In this document: piece after piece, positions 7,714 to 10,046 of the stretch | Layout: every line of letters begins with the position of its first letter | Position numbering within the stretch: position 1 is the first letter of the stretch | NCBI GenBank assembly: GCA_047632015.1 | Contig: JBLIBC010000087.1 | Span: 1 to 10,046, forward strand | Direction: 5' to 3' | Origin: JBLIAZ01 sp047632015 | Lineage (GTDB): Bacteria; Bacteroidota; Bacteroidia; Flavobacteriales_C; GCA-002722245 | Length of the DNA stretch: 10,046 nucleotides | Notes under the pieces: model-generated | Told to the model about the DNA's origin: nothing | The model's input: the letters and a program-made list of their open reading frames with translations, nothing else | Databases searched by the model: none | Translations under genes and position numbers: made by a program

Positions 7714-8193
7714 ATGAATACGTGGTTTAGTAGTAAGATAAATTATTTAAAGCAAGCTGAGAACGGTACAATATTTAAAAAGAGTGAGCAGTATATGCTT
7801 AACGCTTTGAGTTTCACGGAGGCGGAAGCTCGTTTGCAAGGCATTCTTGAAGAGTATATTCCTGAATATAATTTGGCTACTTGTGCTAAATCAAACATAA
7901 ACGACATTGTTATTGATGAAAGCAAAGACTTCTTTTTTAAGTTGAAAGTCACGTATGTCTCTGTTGATTCAGACAGTGGGAAGGAGAAGAAAATCAGTGA
8001 AAATTATTTAGTTCAAGCAGATAGCATTAAAGATGCCATAGAAAAAACTGAGGTGAGAATGGAGGGTTCAATTGTAGAATGGGAAATTGCTAGTGCATCA
8101 AAAACGAATGTCATTGACGTGTTCCCATACATTGATGAGGCAATTGTTTCGGAGACAAGTGGTGAAAAGGAACAGGAGGTAAGTGCAGACTAA
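7714..8193 (+). CDS. DUF4494 family protein, function unknown
   Basis: A 159-residue soluble protein that I recognise as DUF4494, a family known to me from Bacteroidota and without an assigned function. Family-like features are the start NTWFSSKINYLKQAENG, the central ALSFTEAEARL (residues about 31-41), the strand FFFKLKVTYVSVD (about 73-85), NYLVQADSIKDAIEK (about 96-110) and the ending NVIDVFPYID. Alternating strands and helices suggest a small alpha/beta fold; there is no signal peptide, membrane segment or catalytic-looking motif. The last 15 or so residues are acidic and probably disordered. The ATG at 7714 gives the typical N-terminus and follows an A/G-rich stretch (AGAATAGAAAG) rather than a Shine-Dalgarno. 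It is 32 bases behind dnaB on the same strand and probably read from the dnaB transcript, but a link to replication is only a guess. Its TAA overlaps the stop of the facing gene. Confidence 0.88.
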   Translation: MNTWFSSKINYLKQAENGTIFKKSEQYMLNALSFTEAEARLQGILEEYIPEYNLATCAKSNINDIVIDESKDFFFKLKVTYVSVDSDSGKEKKISENYLVQADSIKDAIEKTEVRMEGSIVEWEIASASKTNVIDVFPYIDEAIVSETSGEKEQEVSAD

Positions 8194-8209
8194 GAAATTT
8201 TAGTTTCTG
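8186..8209. terminator. Weak A/T-rich hairpin over the convergent stop codons
   Basis: CAGACTAA (8186-8193) can pair with TTAG (8200-8203) and TCTG (8206-8209) around a GAAATT loop, with a two-base TT bulge. It lies exactly where the DUF4494 gene and the facing polysaccharide gene end, so a bidirectional terminator would be expected here. The stem is short and no T-run follows on either strand, so this is not a classical intrinsic terminator. Confidence 0.2.
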
Positions 8210-9641
8210 ATGTCTTACTTTCGTCAGAATGATATACGTCTACAACTACTATTATAGCTGTCATCCCCCAAAATAAGCAGGAAATTTTATCGGTATCTAG
8301 GAAATTATTCAATACTCCATGAATGAAGTATGAAACAAGACCTAGAAAGGATACGAGCACAAGGGTTTTCATGTTCTGACTTAAAGTGGGCTTTTTGTAC
8401 ACTTTTACAGCTGTGTAAATAATACTTAAAAGGACTAGTAGAAAGCTCAGTGAACCTATAATTCCTGATTCTGCCAAAGGTCCTAAATATTCGCTGTGAG
8501 CGTTCCCACCATCTCCTGTGTTGGTGCTTATAATAGTTTTGTCCTTGCTTTTTTGAAACGGTGCATATTCAAATGCATAAACACCAGGACCCCAGCCGAA
8601 AATTGGACGCTTTTTGAACATTTCATATGCTGAGCTCCAACGATTTAACCTTTCAAGGTTTGATGCGTCTGAAGTAACGTTGGAAATGGATGAAACATGC
8701 TCTTTCAAATTACTAGATGAATCTTGCTTGTTTCCTTCCATGGTAGCATTTATTTGACTCCAAAGTCCAATTAATACCACTGCAGAAAACACTACACCCA
8801 TGGTGATCACCCACCATTTAATTTTAAACTTCAGTACTAAGAAAACAAGAAAAGACCCTAATACACTTACCCAAGCAGCTCTTGTGTATGACAATATTAA
8901 CGCCAGGACAAAGTATCCAAGTAACAGTAAAACTAATAGTTTTCGAGTTCCAAGAATTTGCTTATCGAAAAGTTTAAAGACCAAAAATGGCATCAAAAAA
9001 ACTATTGCAGCACCGTAAGATGTATGGTCATTGAAAAAGGGACCCATAATCCAATTTGCAGATTCTTGGTCAAAACCATTAGTTGAATGCATAGCTATAG
9101 TATAGGCAATCACTAAAGCAAACCCTCCTATGTAAAGCCAAAAAAATTGGGCGATGTTTTTTTTGTTTTTGAATAATTGAGAAATAATAAAGTAGAATCC
9201 AACTAAAAACCAAATTCTTCCAAGGAGAAATTTTACTGATATGATAGGGTGGACACTGGGTATACAAGTAAAAGCAACCCATCCAAGGTTAATTAGTATC
9301 GCAATTGTAACAGGGTGTCTAATTAATTTAGAATCAAATTTTCCGTCTTTAAACAATTTGATAATGAAGATTAGCATCAAGCCAAATAGTATCGGCTCTG
9401 TAGGTAGGGCCATATCAATAGCACTACCTCCTTTTATTTCACTAAGACTTACTGATAGTGGCGTTAAAAATACAACGATTTTTATGAGGGTGTCCATCTT
9501 GAACAACGCTAGATATATAATCAGTAATAAAAAAGGTAGAAATAGAAATTCAAATTTCTCTTGAATGACAAAGTAGCCATTCAAAATGATAAAGATAAGG
9601 CTCAAAGCCAGAAACCATATTTTTTTACTTTGATTAAGCAC
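8190..9641 (-). CDS. O-antigen ligase / Wzy-type polymerase family membrane protein
   Basis: A 483-residue inner-membrane protein of the Wzy_C/O-antigen ligase superfamily, which either polymerises O-antigen or exopolysaccharide repeat units on undecaprenyl diphosphate or transfers the polymer to lipid A-core in the periplasm. About 12-14 hydrophobic segments span most of the chain. A large periplasmic loop (about 295-393) carries ERLNRWSSAYEMF, the GWGPGVYAFEYAPF motif (349-362) and NAHSEYLGPLAESG with His382. Arg254 in SYTRAAWVS is the conserved arginine before the loop. These are the family's known functional positions. The start is a GTG at 9641, overlapping the upstream gene's stop by eight bases; no ATG fits, because the first membrane segment begins at about residue 8. 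The upstream Wzz-like gene favours a Wzy polymerase, but ligase (WaaL) cannot be excluded from sequence alone. Its TAG overlaps the TAA of the convergent DUF4494 gene. Confidence 0.88.
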   Translation of the reverse strand: MLNQSKKIWFLALSLIFIILNGYFVIQEKFEFLFLPFLLLIIYLALFKMDTLIKIVVFLTPLSVSLSEIKGGSAIDMALPTEPILFGLMLIFIIKLFKDGKFDSKLIRHPVTIAILINLGWVAFTCIPSVHPIISVKFLLGRIWFLVGFYFIISQLFKNKKNIAQFFWLYIGGFALVIAYTIAMHSTNGFDQESANWIMGPFFNDHTSYGAAIVFLMPFLVFKLFDKQILGTRKLLVLLLLGYFVLALILSYTRAAWVSVLGSFLVFLVLKFKIKWWVITMGVVFSAVVLIGLWSQINATMEGNKQDSSSNLKEHVSSISNVTSDASNLERLNRWSSAYEMFKKRPIFGWGPGVYAFEYAPFQKSKDKTIISTNTGDGGNAHSEYLGPLAESGIIGSLSFLLVLLSIIYTAVKVYKKPTLSQNMKTLVLVSFLGLVSYFIHGVLNNFLDTDKISCLFWGMTAIIVVVDVYHSDESKTSETKIS

Positions 9642-10046
9642 TTGTCTCTATCCTATTTATCCTGTCCATAAAAGATATTAATCCAAAGGATAATAGCATG
9701 GAAGAAATTACTGATAAGGAGATAATTAACCACCTAATAGGATAAACCTTTTTATCGCTTCTGTATCCATTTACCACTATATTTGTGTATTTTTTTTCTC
9801 TCTGCAATTCTTTATACTGTTCCTCATATTGGTTTTTGTAATTTGCATATTCACCACGTACGGTTAACAACAAGGCTGATAAGCGTTGAAATTCACTTCC
9901 CTTTAGTTTAAGTAGGGTAAGTTCTTTTTCCACCTTTTTAATTTTACTGCCACCACCATTGGGGCTGGCTAATAATTTGTAATATGCTTTTGTGATATTT
10001 TTCACTTGACTTTTGTAGTCAAGAATACCGAACTTTACCCTAAGGA
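9634..10046 (-). CDS. Wzz-like polysaccharide chain-length determinant, C-terminal part, 5' end beyond window
   Basis: The reading frame is open to the right edge of the window (13 further codons upstream of the GTG at 10005), so this is the C-terminal 137 residues of a longer protein and the GTG is not its start. It shows a long charged, heptad-like helical stretch (KKVEKELTLLKLKG to YEEQYKELQREKKY), the pre-membrane motif SDKKVYPIRW, and one hydrophobic segment WLIISLSVISSMLLSFGLIS, then a short cytoplasmic tail MDRINRIETSA. This is the C-terminal layout of Wzz/polysaccharide co-polymerase proteins, which sit in the inner membrane with a coiled-coil periplasmic domain and set the modal length of O-antigen or exopolysaccharide. 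No kinase domain follows the last membrane segment, so it is not a fused tyrosine autokinase. It overlaps the following ligase/polymerase gene by eight bases, supporting co-translation of the pair. The missing N-terminal part would carry the first membrane segment and most of the Wzz domain. Confidence 0.8.
   Translation of the reverse strand, partial: LRVKFGILDYKSQVKNITKAYYKLLASPNGGGSKIKKVEKELTLLKLKGSEFQRLSALLLTVRGEYANYKNQYEEQYKELQREKKYTNIVVNGYRSDKKVYPIRWLIISLSVISSMLLSFGLISFMDRINRIETSA

Noticed and set aside
9241..9564. Open frame of 107 codons on the + strand inside the O-antigen ligase/Wzy-like gene
   Set aside because: It is opposite conserved membrane segments of the real - strand gene, has no promoter or family resemblance, and is explained as a shadow frame.

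Overview
The window looks like ordinary chromosomal DNA of a Bacteroidota bacterium, most likely of the flavobacterial side. Four observations support this: low G+C, A-rich leaders with no clear Shine-Dalgarno sequences before the genes, a TAnnTTTG-type -7 element before dnaB, and a DUF4494 protein, a family I know from Bacteroidota. Species or genus cannot be read from the sequence.

Layout, left to right. Positions 1-6104 (+ strand) hold a fatty-acid degradation cluster: the 3' end of a long-chain acyl-CoA synthetase gene, then fadN-like (hydroxyacyl-CoA dehydrogenase/enoyl-CoA hydratase), fadA-like (thiolase) and fadE-like (acyl-CoA dehydrogenase). Gaps are 24, 51 and 34 bases, consistent with one transcript. 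Together they cover activation of a fatty acid to acyl-CoA and one complete beta-oxidation turn (FadE oxidation, FadN hydration and second oxidation, FadA thiolysis). Gene order and sizes recall Bacillus subtilis fadNAE. Positions 6152-7681 hold the replicative helicase gene dnaB, with a possible promoter directly before its start codon. A DUF4494 gene of unknown function follows at 7714-8193.

The right part (8190-10046, - strand) belongs to a surface-polysaccharide locus that enters from beyond the right edge. It holds the C-terminal end of a Wzz-like chain-length regulator and an O-antigen ligase/Wzy-type membrane protein whose GTG start overlaps the wzz-like stop. This locus meets the dnaB/DUF4494 unit tail to tail, with the two stop codons overlapping.

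There is no gene-free stretch longer than about 50 bases. I see no tRNA, rRNA, CRISPR array, insertion sequence, att site or riboswitch. I did not find an obviously new multi-gene system. The most interesting points are small: an SSB-like C-terminal tip on DnaB, a -7 element abutting the dnaB start codon, an uncharacterised conserved gene behind dnaB, and the overlapping convergent stops.
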